A stretch of DNA of 32,365 nt from Helicobacter rappini (GTDB lineage Bacteria > Campylobacterota > Campylobacteria > Campylobacterales > Helicobacteraceae). How positions within the stretch are numbered: position 1 is the stretch's first letter; every line of letters starts with the position of its first letter. The notes beneath the pieces are model-generated. The model saw only the letters and a list, made by a program, of their open reading frames with translations. It did not search any database and had not been told where the DNA came from. The translations under genes were made by a program, and so were the position numbers. Location of the stretch: positions 1 to 32,365 of the forward strand of contig NZ_FZPK01000034.1 in NCBI RefSeq assembly GCF_900198625.1, given 5' to 3'. Shown piece after piece: positions 24,123 through 32,365 of the stretch.

Positions 24123-24260
24123 TTGCTACAATAAATTTAAGATTCTAAGCGTAATATTATGGAATCTAGCATACTGCATGACATGTAAAATTTGGCATAA
24201 ATAACTCACTTTTAAACCAAACTCTATAAACCACAGCTTTATTTTTTGAAAATTATATAT

Positions 24261-24266
24261 TATAAT
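24261..24266 (+). promoter_or_regulatory. -10 box of the hemC operon
   Basis: TATAAT lies 25 bp before the hemC ATG and just before the strong GGGAGG site at 24280-24285. It sits inside the longer possible reading frame and so helps decide the start. Confidence 0.55.
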
Positions 24267-24290
24267 ATGCGTTTTATTTGGGAGGATAGT

Positions 24291-25277
24291 ATGATAGCAA
24301 AGCGTTATAGCGATGTGGTGCAAGAAAAACCGCTTGTGCTTGGCACAAGGGGGTCTCTCTTAGCCTTATGGCAGGCAAATCATATCAAAGAAAAATTAGA
24401 ATCGCTTGGCTTTCAAGTTGTGCTAAAAACTATCAAAACAAAGGGCGATAAAATCCTTGATGCACCGCTTGCAAAAATAGGCGGCAAGGGACTTTTTACA
24501 AAAGAGTTAGAGAATGAATTGTTAAGTGGTGGGATTGACTTTGCTGTGCATTCACTAAAAGATGTTCCCATTGCTATTCCACCAGAATTAATGCTTGTTT
24601 CTATCACGCAAAGAGAAGATGCTAGAGATTGCTTTGTGAGTGAAAAATATGCAGATATTGCTTCATTGCCACAGGGTGCAAAAGTCGGCACGACTTCACT
24701 TCGCCGTAGCATGCAGCTAAAGCGTATAAGGCAGGATTTAGACACACAAAGCCTAAGGGGCAATGTGCAGACACGATTAGAGAAATTGCGTAAGGGTGAG
24801 TTTGATGCGATTATCCTTGCTAGTGCGGGGTTAAATCGTCTTGATTTGAAAGATGATATTGGCTTTATCTCGCATTTACAGATAAATCAATTTATCCCCG
24901 CTATGGGGCAAGGCTCACTTGGCATTGAGTGTAGAGATCCTAAGTATTCGCCAGATTTTAGAGATCAAGCGATTATGAAAGTTTTAGAATCTTTGCATGA
25001 TTCTAAAAGTGCGTTATGCTGTAATATTGAGAGAGCTTTTATACAATTACTTGGTGGTGGTTGTCAATCACCCATTGGCATACACGCACAGATTTTAGAT
25101 TCAAAAGAAATAGAGATTCAGTGTGTTGTAGGGAATTTGGACGCTTCAAAAGTGCTTACTGAAACTCGTGTGTGCAATAAAGGTGAGGTAGAATACGCAT
25201 TGCAAGATATGATTAATACGCTAAAGAAAAATGGCGTTATGGAAATTTTAGAAGAAGTTCGCACAAGTTTAAACTAA
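24291..25277 (+). CDS. hemC: Hydroxymethylbilane synthase (porphobilinogen deaminase)
   Basis: HemC joins four porphobilinogens into hydroxymethylbilane in haem synthesis. The 328 residues contain the N-terminal LGTRGSLLALWQA, the binding stretch KGLFTKELE, the active-site Asp region VHSLKDVP, QSLRGNVQTRLEKL, and GGGCQSPIG with the Cys that holds the dipyrromethane cofactor. An in-frame codon at 24246 would add 15 residues, but it lies before the -10 box, while the ATG at 24291 has the strong GGGAGG site, so I use that one. It heads an operon with cvpA (19-bp gap), lysS and glyA. Confidence 0.95.
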   Translation: MIAKRYSDVVQEKPLVLGTRGSLLALWQANHIKEKLESLGFQVVLKTIKTKGDKILDAPLAKIGGKGLFTKELENELLSGGIDFAVHSLKDVPIAIPPELMLVSITQREDARDCFVSEKYADIASLPQGAKVGTTSLRRSMQLKRIRQDLDTQSLRGNVQTRLEKLRKGEFDAIILASAGLNRLDLKDDIGFISHLQINQFIPAMGQGSLGIECRDPKYSPDFRDQAIMKVLESLHDSKSALCCNIERAFIQLLGGGCQSPIGIHAQILDSKEIEIQCVVGNLDASKVLTETRVCNKGEVEYALQDMINTLKKNGVMEILEEVRTSLN

Positions 25278-25296
25278 AAAGATTTAAGGATTCTAT

Positions 25297-25896
25297 ATGG
25301 AAACAAAGCATTATGTAGATATTGCCGTTATAATTATTGTCGCTGTGCTTGGATTGCGTGGGCTTAAAAATGGGCTTATCCATGAGATTATGGGCGTTCT
25401 TGGCATTGTGATTGGAATCTATTGTGCCTCTAAATATTGTATTGATGGGGCAAAATATATTGAGTTAGCAGGGCTAAGCTTTGAGAATAGGCATATTTTA
25501 TTAATGCTTGCTTTTATCCTTATCCTTGCACTTGTGTGGATTGGCTTTCTTGTGCTTGGCGTTATTGTCGCGCGTTTTGTTGTGATTTTACCAGAGATTG
25601 CGATTATAAATTATTTTGGTGGTTATGTATTTTCGGCGTTAAAATATTTTGTGATTTTATGCGTTGTTGTATATGGGCTGACACAGGTTGGATTCTTAAA
25701 AGATCCCATTAAAGAATTGACTGAAGGCACAAGAAGTTATCCTATAATGTATGAAGTTGCCGAAAAAATTATGAGTATAGAAGCTTTGCAAGATTTACAA
25801 AAACAATATGTAGAGGTTGAAGAGACAGCTAAAAAAGAGGTAAAAAAGGCAGCCACAAAAGCCGCTAATGAAGTGGTAAAAAGCGTAATAAAATAA
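25297..25896 (+). CDS. CvpA family inner-membrane protein
   Basis: Members of the CvpA (colicin V production) family are small inner-membrane proteins whose molecular role is not established. The 199 residues have about four hydrophobic helices. The family opening DIAVIIIVAVLGLRGLKNGLI is followed by GVLGIVIGIYCASKY, and a charged, Ala/Lys-rich C-terminal tail (about 165-199) is predicted cytoplasmic and helical. AAGGA precedes the start. It lies between hemC and lysS; as I recall, H. pylori has a CvpA gene (HP0181) in the same place before lysS. Confidence 0.85.
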   Translation: METKHYVDIAVIIIVAVLGLRGLKNGLIHEIMGVLGIVIGIYCASKYCIDGAKYIELAGLSFENRHILLMLAFILILALVWIGFLVLGVIVARFVVILPEIAIINYFGGYVFSALKYFVILCVVVYGLTQVGFLKDPIKELTEGTRSYPIMYEVAEKIMSIEALQDLQKQYVEVEETAKKEVKKAATKAANEVVKSVIK

Positions 25897-25913
25897 ATTT
25901 ATAAGGAGAATAT

Positions 25914-27434
25914 ATGTTTGATAATGTCTATATCCAGCAAAGAATTGAAAAAGCACAAACACTAAGAGAAGAAAATCTAAATCCATATAGAAATGATTGT
26001 GAAGTAAGTCTTGATAATAAAAGCTTTTTAGAGAAATTTGATACACTAAAAAATCTAGAATCTGATGAGAAAAAAGACGAAGATTCTAAGCTATGGGTAA
26101 AGGGTAGGGTAAAGTTTTTGCGACTTATGGGTAAGGCAAGCTTTATAAAGATTGAAGATGAATATGCGATTTTACAGATTTATTTCTCACAAAATGAGCT
26201 AGGTGATCTTTTTAAGATTCTAAAGAAAAATTTAGAGGTTGGCGATATTGTAAATGTCTATGGTTTCCCCTTTGTTACAAAGACAGGGGAGCTTAGTCTG
26301 CATGCACTAGAATTTAAGATTCTCACAAAAGCCATTGTGCCATTACCAGAAAAGTTTCATGGACTAAGTGATATTGAGCTTCGCTATCGACAAAGATATT
26401 TAGACTTAATTGTAAATCGTGAGGTAAAAGAGACTTTTCGTATGCGTAGTGCGATAGTCTCTTGTGTGCGTAAATTCTTTGAAAACAAAGGATTCTTAGA
26501 AGTTGAAACGCCGATGTTGCACCCAATCCCCGGTGGTGCTAATGCGCGTCCTTTCATCACTCATCATAATGCCCTTGATGTAGAGAGATATTTACGCATT
26601 GCCCCAGAGTTATATTTGAAACGACTTGTTGTAGGGGGCTTTGAAGCGGTATTTGAGATTAATAGAAATTTTCGTAATGAAGGCATAGACCATAGTCATA
26701 ATCCTGAATTTAGCATGATTGAGTTTTATTGGGCATATCATACTTACCACGACTTAATCACGCTGACAAAAGAATTGTTTGATTATCTCTTAGATTCTCT
26801 CAACCTACCAAAGCAGCTGCCTTTTGGCGATATGCTGATTGATTTCACGCAATTTAGCGTTATGACTTATAGAGAATCTTTAGCAAAAATAGGCAATATA
26901 GACAAAGATATAATTGAAGATAGAGATAAACTCCATGCGTTTTTAAAGCAAAATAATATAAAGATAGAAGAGGGCTTAAGTCATGATAAATTGCTAAGTG
27001 AAGCTTTTGATAATTTTGTAGAATCTAAGCTTATTAATCCAACTTTTATCACAGAATATCCCATTGAGATTAGCCCACTTGCAAGGCGAAACGACACACA
27101 TTCAAATATTGCGGATAGATTTGAGTTTTTTATCGGTGGCAGAGAGCTTGCTAATGGCTTTTCAGAATTAAATGATCCCTTAGACCAACTTGAGCGATTT
27201 AGGGCACAAGTAGCAGAGAAAGAAAAGGGTGATGAAGAGGCACAATATATGGACGAAGATTATGTATGGGCGTTAGGGCATGGTATGCCACCTACTGCTG
27301 GGGAGGGCATAGGCATTGATAGGCTTGTTATGCTTTTAACGAATAATAAGTCTATCAAAGATGTGCTTTTATTCCCTGCGATGAAACCAGTGAGTGAAAA
27401 CTATAATTCTATTACAAAAGAGGAGCAAGCATGA
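25914..27434 (+). CDS. lysS: Lysyl-tRNA synthetase (class II)
   Basis: This enzyme charges tRNA-Lys. The 506 residues show an N-terminal OB-fold anticodon-binding domain (about 65-150, from [18 protein letters not shown]). The class II catalytic domain follows with motif 1 ([18 protein letters not shown]), motif 2 ([14 protein letters not shown]) and motif 3 ([13 protein letters not shown]). The length is typical. TAAGGAG is a strong ribosome binding site. The last four bases overlap the start of glyA (ATGA), indicating coupling. Confidence 0.97.
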   Translation: MFDNVYIQQRIEKAQTLREENLNPYRNDCEVSLDNKSFLEKFDTLKNLESDEKKDEDSKLWVKGRVKFLRLMGKASFIKIEDEYAILQIYFSQNELGDLFKILKKNLEVGDIVNVYGFPFVTKTGELSLHALEFKILTKAIVPLPEKFHGLSDIELRYRQRYLDLIVNREVKETFRMRSAIVSCVRKFFENKGFLEVETPMLHPIPGGANARPFITHHNALDVERYLRIAPELYLKRLVVGGFEAVFEINRNFRNEGIDHSHNPEFSMIEFYWAYHTYHDLITLTKELFDYLLDSLNLPKQLPFGDMLIDFTQFSVMTYRESLAKIGNIDKDIIEDRDKLHAFLKQNNIKIEEGLSHDKLLSEAFDNFVESKLINPTFITEYPIEISPLARRNDTHSNIADRFEFFIGGRELANGFSELNDPLDQLERFRAQVAEKEKGDEEAQYMDEDYVWALGHGMPPTAGEGIGIDRLVMLLTNNKSIKDVLLFPAMKPVSENYNSITKEEQA

Positions 27435-28681
27435 GTTATACAATGCAAACAACAGATTTTGAAATCTTTTCTTTGATACAAAAAGAGTTGCAACGACAAA
27501 ACGAGCATTTAGAGATGATTGCGAGTGAAAACTACACTTTTCCAAGTGTTATGGAAGCTATGGGTAGCATTTTGACAAATAAATATGCAGAGGGTTATCC
27601 GGGCAAAAGGTATTATGGTGGTTGTGAATTTGTAGATTCTATAGAATCTTTAGCGATTGAGAGAGCCAAAAAGCTTTTTGGTTGTAAATATGCAAATGTG
27701 CAACCACATTCAGGCAGTCAAGCAAACGCAGCAATCTATGGGGCACTGCTTAAACCTTATGATAAGATACTAGGCATGGATTTAAGTCATGGTGGGCATT
27801 TAACACATGGTGCAAAAGTTAGCATGAGTGGTAAAATGTATCAAAGCTTTTTTTATGGTGTTGAGCTTGATGGCTATATTAATTATGATAAGGTTATGGA
27901 ATATGCAAAGGTTGTGAAGCCAAATATTATTGTATGTGGATTTTCAGCTTATACTCGCACACTTGATTTTGCAAAATTTAGAGAAATTGCAGATTCTGTA
28001 GGGGCTATCCTTATGGCTGACATCGCACATGTAGCAGGGCTTGTTGTGGCAGGGGAATATCCTAATCCTTTTCCATATTGTGATATTGTTAGCACCACTA
28101 CACACAAAACGCTGCGTGGTCCAAGGGGTGGCGTGATACTTACAAATAATGAAGAGATCGCGCAAAAGATTGATAAAATGGTATTTCCGGGTATGCAGGG
28201 CGGTCCGCTTATGCATGTTATCGCAGGAAAGGCTATTGGCTTTGGGGAGAATTTAAAACCAGAATGGAAAACCTATGCAAAGCAAGTCAAAGCAAATATT
28301 AAAGTTTTAGCGGAAGTTTTAGTAAAATCGGGCTTTGATTTAGTAAGTGGTGGCACAGATAATCACTTAGTGCTTATGAGTTTCTTAAAGAAAGATTTTA
28401 GCGGCAAAGACGCAGATATTGCCTTAGGTAATGCAGGAATTACGATTAATAAAAACACGGTCCCGGGTGAAACTCGCTCTCCATTTGTAACAAGCGGCAT
28501 AAGGATAGGCTCACCAGCCCTTACCGCAAGGGGTATGAAAGAGAAAGAATTTACATGGATAGCAGAAAAAATAGCAGAGATTCTAAATAATATTAATAAC
28601 ACAGCCTTGCAGCAAAAAATAAAGGCTGAAGTAGCAGAACTTGGCAAGGAATTTCTTGTTTATGATAAGGCGATTTTCTAG
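27431..28681 (+). CDS. glyA: Serine hydroxymethyltransferase
   Basis: GlyA converts serine and tetrahydrofolate to glycine and methylene-tetrahydrofolate, using pyridoxal phosphate. The 416 residues contain [16 protein letters not shown] (31-46), [15 protein letters not shown], the cofactor pocket HSGSQANAA (93-101), and [14 protein letters not shown] with the Schiff-base Lys226. The length is normal. Its ATG overlaps the lysS stop. It is the last gene of the hemC-cvpA-lysS-glyA run; a large inverted repeat follows at 28711-28763. Confidence 0.97.
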   Translation: MSYTMQTTDFEIFSLIQKELQRQNEHLEMIASENYTFPSVMEAMGSILTNKYAEGYPGKRYYGGCEFVDSIESLAIERAKKLFGCKYANVQPHSGSQANAAIYGALLKPYDKILGMDLSHGGHLTHGAKVSMSGKMYQSFFYGVELDGYINYDKVMEYAKVVKPNIIVCGFSAYTRTLDFAKFREIADSVGAILMADIAHVAGLVVAGEYPNPFPYCDIVSTTTHKTLRGPRGGVILTNNEEIAQKIDKMVFPGMQGGPLMHVIAGKAIGFGENLKPEWKTYAKQVKANIKVLAEVLVKSGFDLVSGGTDNHLVLMSFLKKDFSGKDADIALGNAGITINKNTVPGETRSPFVTSGIRIGSPALTARGMKEKEFTWIAEKIAEILNNINNTALQQKIKAEVAELGKEFLVYDKAIF

Positions 28682-28710
28682 TCGTATTATTAGCAATAAG
28701 AAAAATTTCC

Positions 28711-28763
28711 TTGTAATTGTAACTTGTAATGCAAAACTTACTTAAAGCATGTTACAATTACAA
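28711..28763. repeat. Perfect 13-bp inverted repeat between glyA and the DUF1882 gene
   Basis: TTGTAATTGTAAC (28711-28723) and GTTACAATTACAA (28751-28763) are exact reverse complements with a 27-nt spacer, in which ATGC/GCAT can extend the stem. It sits 30 bp after glyA and 39 bp before the next start. A possible -10 (TATAAA, 28779-28784) follows. It could end glyA transcripts, or be an operator or a structured leader. No T run follows. Confidence 0.6.
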
Positions 28764-28802
28764 ATTTAAATGAAGTAGTATAAATGCAATAAGGAATAGC
28801 AA

Positions 28803-29342
28803 ATGACCGAAATGGAACTCAAGTTAATAAAGATTGACACACGCTATTACTATACAAAAGCGAAAGGCTTAGGGCAGAAAACCACTCATAACGGACGCAT
28901 ATTTTACGATAAATTTGAGCGAGTAGATTCTATGCTTACTTCTCAAGTTATGCAAGCCCATTTTCGCAAAGAAATTATTGTCGCACATTCTCTTATATTG
29001 CGTGGCAATAAGGTAGAAAATATTGTGTTTGATTATAATGGCAGAGATCCGCAAAGATTCTATCATAGAGCGCAATTAATGTTGCGTGATGAAGGCTTTA
29101 TTAACTTTACTGCTTATCAAACAAAAACGCCCGGTCATTTGCATTTATACATACACAAAGGGCATACAGATTTAGAAGAAGGAAAAAGACTTGCAAAAAA
29201 CCTTTCTATGAAGCTTGCCTCAAAATGTCCTGTTGAGTGGCGTATGTTTCCAAGCAATGATGTCCCACCGCAATTTAATATTTTGACATTGCCCTATGAA
29301 GTCTATGCAAAAGAGCGTGGTGCATGGGCGAAACACATGTAA
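28803..29342 (+). CDS. DUF1882-type conserved epsilonproteobacterial protein
   Basis: A 179-residue soluble protein without signal peptide or membrane segment, whose function I do not know. It fits the DUF1882 family, which as I recall includes H. pylori HP0184, also located after glyA. It has aromatic- and Arg-rich stretches ([24 protein letters not shown]) and the conserved-looking [14 protein letters not shown] and [18 protein letters not shown]. The central [10 protein letters not shown] alternates in a way that could bind metal or nucleic acid, but this is speculation. AAGGA lies 8 bases before the ATG. The SPOR gene follows by 32 bp. Confidence 0.8.
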   Translation: MTEMELKLIKIDTRYYYTKAKGLGQKTTHNGRIFYDKFERVDSMLTSQVMQAHFRKEIIVAHSLILRGNKVENIVFDYNGRDPQRFYHRAQLMLRDEGFINFTAYQTKTPGHLHLYIHKGHTDLEEGKRLAKNLSMKLASKCPVEWRMFPSNDVPPQFNILTLPYEVYAKERGAWAKHM

Positions 29343-29374
29343 TAGAGAAATTTTAGACTATAAAGGATTATACA

Positions 29375-30451
29375 ATGAAAGACGACAATAAAGCAGTTAA
29401 TGATATTTTTCAAAATGACAATGGAAGCAAAAATAAAACAAAAACCATATTGCTTTTAACCATTGTGGCCATCATTTTAATATCTGTATTTTTAATCATC
29501 GCATGGGTGATGACTAGAGATAATCCATTGCAAGATATGCAGAATCAAGCAATGCAAAATCAAAATAAAGATGGACTAGCATTAAATGAGTCTAAAGATA
29601 GGACACTGCCTTACGCGCATAATCTCGATTCTCAAACTCCACCTCAAAATCCATTAGGTTTAGATACAAACAGAGATTCATTAAAACCACAAGAGAGCGA
29701 AGCACAAGCAAATAATCCAATGTCAAATGTCCCACCATTAGGTGTGCCTACAAACTCTGATTCTATGCCTACAATCAGCACAAAACCATCAAAAGATGAT
29801 GATCTTGAAAATGATGCGCGTTTCCAAGCAGCATTAAGGGATCTTGAAAAGCAACATAATGATAAAAAGAATATAGACAAAACTACAGAATCTAAAAAAG
29901 AAGAATCTAAGAAAGAAGAGCCTAAAAAGGTTATCACACCAATACCGCCTAAAGATACCACAATAGCAATAGCCCCAGATCCAACAAAGTCTTCACAAAA
30001 ACCACAGGCAGATTCTAAAAAACAAACAGATTCTAAGAAAGAAGAGCCTAAAAAAGCAGAAGCTAAAAAGCCAGAACCCAAAAAACAAGAACCAGCCAAA
30101 ACAGAATCTACTAAGCCAAAAGATTCTGAAAAAGAGACTAAAAAGCCAAATGACAATATTATCCCAAAACCACAAAATAATGTCGTAAGTGCAAATCAAG
30201 GTAAAGCACCAGAGCAAGGTTATTATTTACAAGTTGGTGTTTTCACACAAACTCCAGCTCAAAGCTTTTTGAATAAAATAGCAAAGTATAACTATCGCGT
30301 ATTAAAAACAGAAGAAGATGGCGTTACGAAGTCAAAGTATTTAATCGGTCCATATATCTCAAAAAATAAAGCAAAAGAAGCAGAACAAAAAGTAAGAGAA
30401 GAAGTAGAATCAAAAGCAAATGTTATCTTCTATCAAAGACAAGCAAAATAA
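29375..30451 (+). CDS. SPOR-domain membrane protein (FtsN-like layout)
   Basis: SPOR domains bind denuded peptidoglycan at the division site. The 358-residue protein has a short cytoplasmic N-terminus, one membrane helix (about 24-46, ILLLTIVAIILISVFLIIAW), a long periplasmic linker rich in Lys, Pro, Glu and Ser (about 50-278), and a C-terminal SPOR domain (281-356, YYLQVGVF...YLIGPY). This is the FtsN-like layout, though orthology is unproven. The linker has imperfect repeats of the type SKKEEPKK encoded by tandem GAATCTAAAAAAG/GATTCTAAAAAA, another case of the abundant heptamer building a low-complexity linker. AAAGGA precedes the start. RecG follows after 12 bp in the same frame. Confidence 0.88.
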   Translation: MKDDNKAVNDIFQNDNGSKNKTKTILLLTIVAIILISVFLIIAWVMTRDNPLQDMQNQAMQNQNKDGLALNESKDRTLPYAHNLDSQTPPQNPLGLDTNRDSLKPQESEAQANNPMSNVPPLGVPTNSDSMPTISTKPSKDDDLENDARFQAALRDLEKQHNDKKNIDKTTESKKEESKKEEPKKVITPIPPKDTTIAIAPDPTKSSQKPQADSKKQTDSKKEEPKKAEAKKPEPKKQEPAKTESTKPKDSEKETKKPNDNIIPKPQNNVVSANQGKAPEQGYYLQVGVFTQTPAQSFLNKIAKYNYRVLKTEEDGVTKSKYLIGPYISKNKAKEAEQKVREEVESKANVIFYQRQAK

Positions 30452-30463
30452 AGGCAAGATTCT

Positions 30464-32308
30464 TTGCATGCTCTGCTTTCTTATTGTTTAGATAATATTC
30501 CAAAATCCTATGATACAACCTATCCTATCACCGAGTTTAGTCAAGGTGAGCGGGGTGTGCTTGAAGTTACTATCACGCAGAAAAGATTCCATAACAATAT
30601 ACTTTTTATAGAATCTTTTTGTAAGGATTTTAACTCCCCCTTACGCATTATTATCTTTAATGCCCGTCCCTATCACGCACAGATATTTCAAGAGACAAAA
30701 ACGCTTTTTGTGTTAGGAACATTAGAGTTTCAGCATGATAAAATGACAAATGCCCTAACCCCTACTTTTGTAAATCCAAAGATTCCACGCACAACAAATA
30801 CTATCACTATGCAGTTTAAAACACGCACAACAAAACTAGCAGACCTGCAAAAACATATCACAAAAGAAGCCCTTGAAAACACACATATACCACAGCAATA
30901 TAGTGATAAACTTTATCGCATTTTTCACCCAGACCTTGAGTTTTTTAAAGAATATAGTAAAGAAAAAGCCCTGCCAGAGAGTTTTCAAGAAGCATTAAAA
31001 TTTATTGAAATTTTTGTTTATACACAAAGATTGCGTAAAAAGAAAACACAATTCCGCTCAAAGTTTCGTTGCAATGGAGACTTAGAATCTTTTCTTAAAA
31101 CCCTACCTTTTAGCTTAACAAACGCACAAAAAGAAGCCATAAAAGACATACAAGAAGATTTAAAAAATGAATTTGCATGCAGACGCATTGTCATGGGCGA
31201 TGTAGGTTGCGGTAAAACTATGGTTATTCTAGCAAGTGTCATATTAGCCTATCCGCAAAAATCAATACTTATGGCACCCACTACAATCCTTGCTAAACAG
31301 CTTTTTGAAGAAGCAAAGAAATATCTACCAAAGCATATAAACATAAGCTTTGTTTCATCAAGTAATGCAAAAGAGAGAAAAAAGCCGCTAGAGGGCGATT
31401 TTATCATCGGCACACATGCCCTGCTTTATAGAAGCGGTGATTTAACTGATTTTGCCTTAGTTATGACAGATGAGCAGCATAGATTTGGCACAAATGCTAG
31501 AAGTAAGCTAGAGCAAATGTTAGAAGGGAAAGATGAACATGGTCGCACAAAACCGCATAATATACAATTCTCTGCCACGCCAATCCCACGCACAATGGCA
31601 ATGCTAAAAAACAATGTAGTCTCTTTTTCATTCATTAAAGAACTCCCTTTTAAAAAAGACATTGATACAAGAATCATTGATAAAAGCGGCTTTCAAAGAT
31701 TAATAGAGCATATCCGCACAGAGCTTACAAAAGGGCATCAAATCGCAATCATTTATCCACGCATTGAAGAAGCCGATGAAAGTAAAGAAAAGCCCATAAA
31801 AGATTCTCGTTATGCACCCATTCCCTACATGTCGCTAAAAGATGCAGAGAGTTACTGGATAAAGCATTTTCAACATGTATTTAGCACACATGGCAGAGAC
31901 AAGGAAAAAGAAGATGTGCTAGAGCAATTCGCAAATACAGAGAGTGCAATCCTCCTTGCTACAACGATGATTGAGGTGGGAATCTCCCTGCCAAAGCTAA
32001 GCATTATAGTCATCGTTGGGGCAGAGAGACTAGGACTTGCAAGTCTTCATCAGCTTCGTGGTCGTGTGAGTCGTAATGGTTTAAAAGGATATTGCTATCT
32101 CTACACACATCAAATACAAAATGAGCGATTGATCCGATTTTCAAAAACATTAAATGGCTTTGACATTGCAGAGCTTGACTTAGAATATCGCAATAGCGGA
32201 GATTTACTCGATGGGATTTTACAAAGTGGCGCGCAATTTAGATATTTTGATCTCTCAACAGATAGCAAGATTCTAGAAGAGGCAAATGCTTTGCTTGATA
32301 GAATCTAA
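30464..32308 (+). CDS. recG: ATP-dependent DNA helicase RecG (TTG start)
   Basis: RecG remodels stalled forks and Holliday junctions. The 614 residues are shorter than E. coli RecG (693) but near the Helicobacter length. The N-terminal wedge region (about 1-190) is diverged. Helicase motifs: Q-motif-like LTNAQKEAI, Walker A GDVGCGKT (245-252), motif Ia APTTILAKQ, motif II DEQH (336-339) preceded by the IIGTHALL motif, motif III SATPIPRT, and motifs V-VI ATTMIEVGI and LHQLRGRVSRNG. The start appears to be TTG at 30464: AAAGG lies about 10 bases upstream, and the in-frame codons before it lead straight to the stop of the SPOR gene. The stop codon falls inside the border of a dispersed repeat. 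Confidence 0.94.
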   Translation: MHALLSYCLDNIPKSYDTTYPITEFSQGERGVLEVTITQKRFHNNILFIESFCKDFNSPLRIIIFNARPYHAQIFQETKTLFVLGTLEFQHDKMTNALTPTFVNPKIPRTTNTITMQFKTRTTKLADLQKHITKEALENTHIPQQYSDKLYRIFHPDLEFFKEYSKEKALPESFQEALKFIEIFVYTQRLRKKKTQFRSKFRCNGDLESFLKTLPFSLTNAQKEAIKDIQEDLKNEFACRRIVMGDVGCGKTMVILASVILAYPQKSILMAPTTILAKQLFEEAKKYLPKHINISFVSSSNAKERKKPLEGDFIIGTHALLYRSGDLTDFALVMTDEQHRFGTNARSKLEQMLEGKDEHGRTKPHNIQFSATPIPRTMAMLKNNVVSFSFIKELPFKKDIDTRIIDKSGFQRLIEHIRTELTKGHQIAIIYPRIEEADESKEKPIKDSRYAPIPYMSLKDAESYWIKHFQHVFSTHGRDKEKEDVLEQFANTESAILLATTMIEVGISLPKLSIIVIVGAERLGLASLHQLRGRVSRNGLKGYCYLYTHQIQNERLIRFSKTLNGFDIAELDLEYRNSGDLLDGILQSGAQFRYFDLSTDSKILEEANALLDRI

Positions 32309-32362
32309 ATTCTCAACCAAATGGGTGGGCTACGGGGTTCAGGGCGTAATTTTTAGAATCTA
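32299..32362 (-). repeat. Dispersed repeat unit at the 3' end of recG
   Basis: TAGAATCTA borders at 32299 and 32354 (55 bp apart) enclose a core that on the minus strand reads CCGTAGCCCACCCA, as in polA copy 2. The recG stop codon (TAA, 32306-32308) lies in the left border. The element may continue beyond the window. Confidence 0.75.
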
Positions 32363-32365
32363 AAT

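Noticed and set aside
24246-24290. Longer N-terminus for HemC
   Set aside because: It begins upstream of the predicted -10 box, while a strong GGGAGG site fits the ATG at 24291.
29644-30156. 170-codon minus-strand open frame opposite the SPOR gene
   Set aside because: Antisense of the Lys/Pro-rich linker, giving a meaningless Ser/Phe/Gly-rich product.

Overview
The window reads as chromosomal DNA from a low-GC epsilonproteobacterium, most likely an enterohepatic Helicobacter (bilis/trogontum-like; the species is my inference). Support comes from the AtpE form with a leader-like N-terminus, the VacA-like autotransporter, a DUF1882 gene between glyA and a SPOR-domain gene, and the block cvpA-lysS-glyA-DUF1882, which as I recall matches H. 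pylori HP0181-HP0184. AT-rich promoters with extended -10 boxes (TGnTATAAT type) precede most transcription units. No phage, transposase, plasmid or CRISPR gene is visible.

Layout. 1-580: gene-poor DNA with a 14-C tract and two possible minus-strand gene remnants. 582-886: minus-strand tRNA genes Arg(CCU), Leu(CAA), Leu(GAG). 948-4498 (minus): atpE, a CinA C-terminal-domain protein, polyphosphate kinase 2, and MTA/SAH/aminofutalosine nucleosidase. 4674-6867 (plus): pssA overlapping a MATE efflux gene. 6929-9610 (minus): yceI, then fliR-azlD-thiamine-phosphate-synthase-like. 9860-12088 (plus): a TonB-dependent receptor. 12220-14406 (minus): an autotransporter. 14407-15062: a 656-bp gene-free stretch with a 12-C tract. 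15063-16223: metK, clearly more GC-rich than its surroundings. 16534-20404: dedA, nusA and an ABC-F ATPase. 20814-24122: an enlarged polA. 24291-28681: hemC-cvpA-lysS-glyA. 28803-32308: DUF1882, SPOR protein, recG.

Most genes are housekeeping: energy (atpE), phospholipid synthesis (pssA), SAM supply and recycling (metK, mtnN), transcription and translation (nusA, ABC-F, lysS), one-carbon metabolism (glyA), haem (hemC), DNA repair and replication (polA, recG). Surface and iron-linked genes (TonB receptor, autotransporter) are interspersed; a good Fur-box match lies in front of dedA.

The most unusual signal is a family of short dispersed repeats that sits inside essential genes without breaking them. 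A 57-bp unit (19 codons) bounded by TAGATTCTA occurs three times in the polA linker, once clearly and once degenerately in the cinA-like gene in the opposite sense relative to the gene, and once at the end of recG. Two palindromic elements of about 75-85 bp alternate with the units in polA. All are translated in frame and lengthen the linker between the 5' nuclease and 3'-5' exonuclease domains by about 130 residues. The boundary heptamer AGATTCT/AGAATCT is itself far commoner across the window than base composition predicts.
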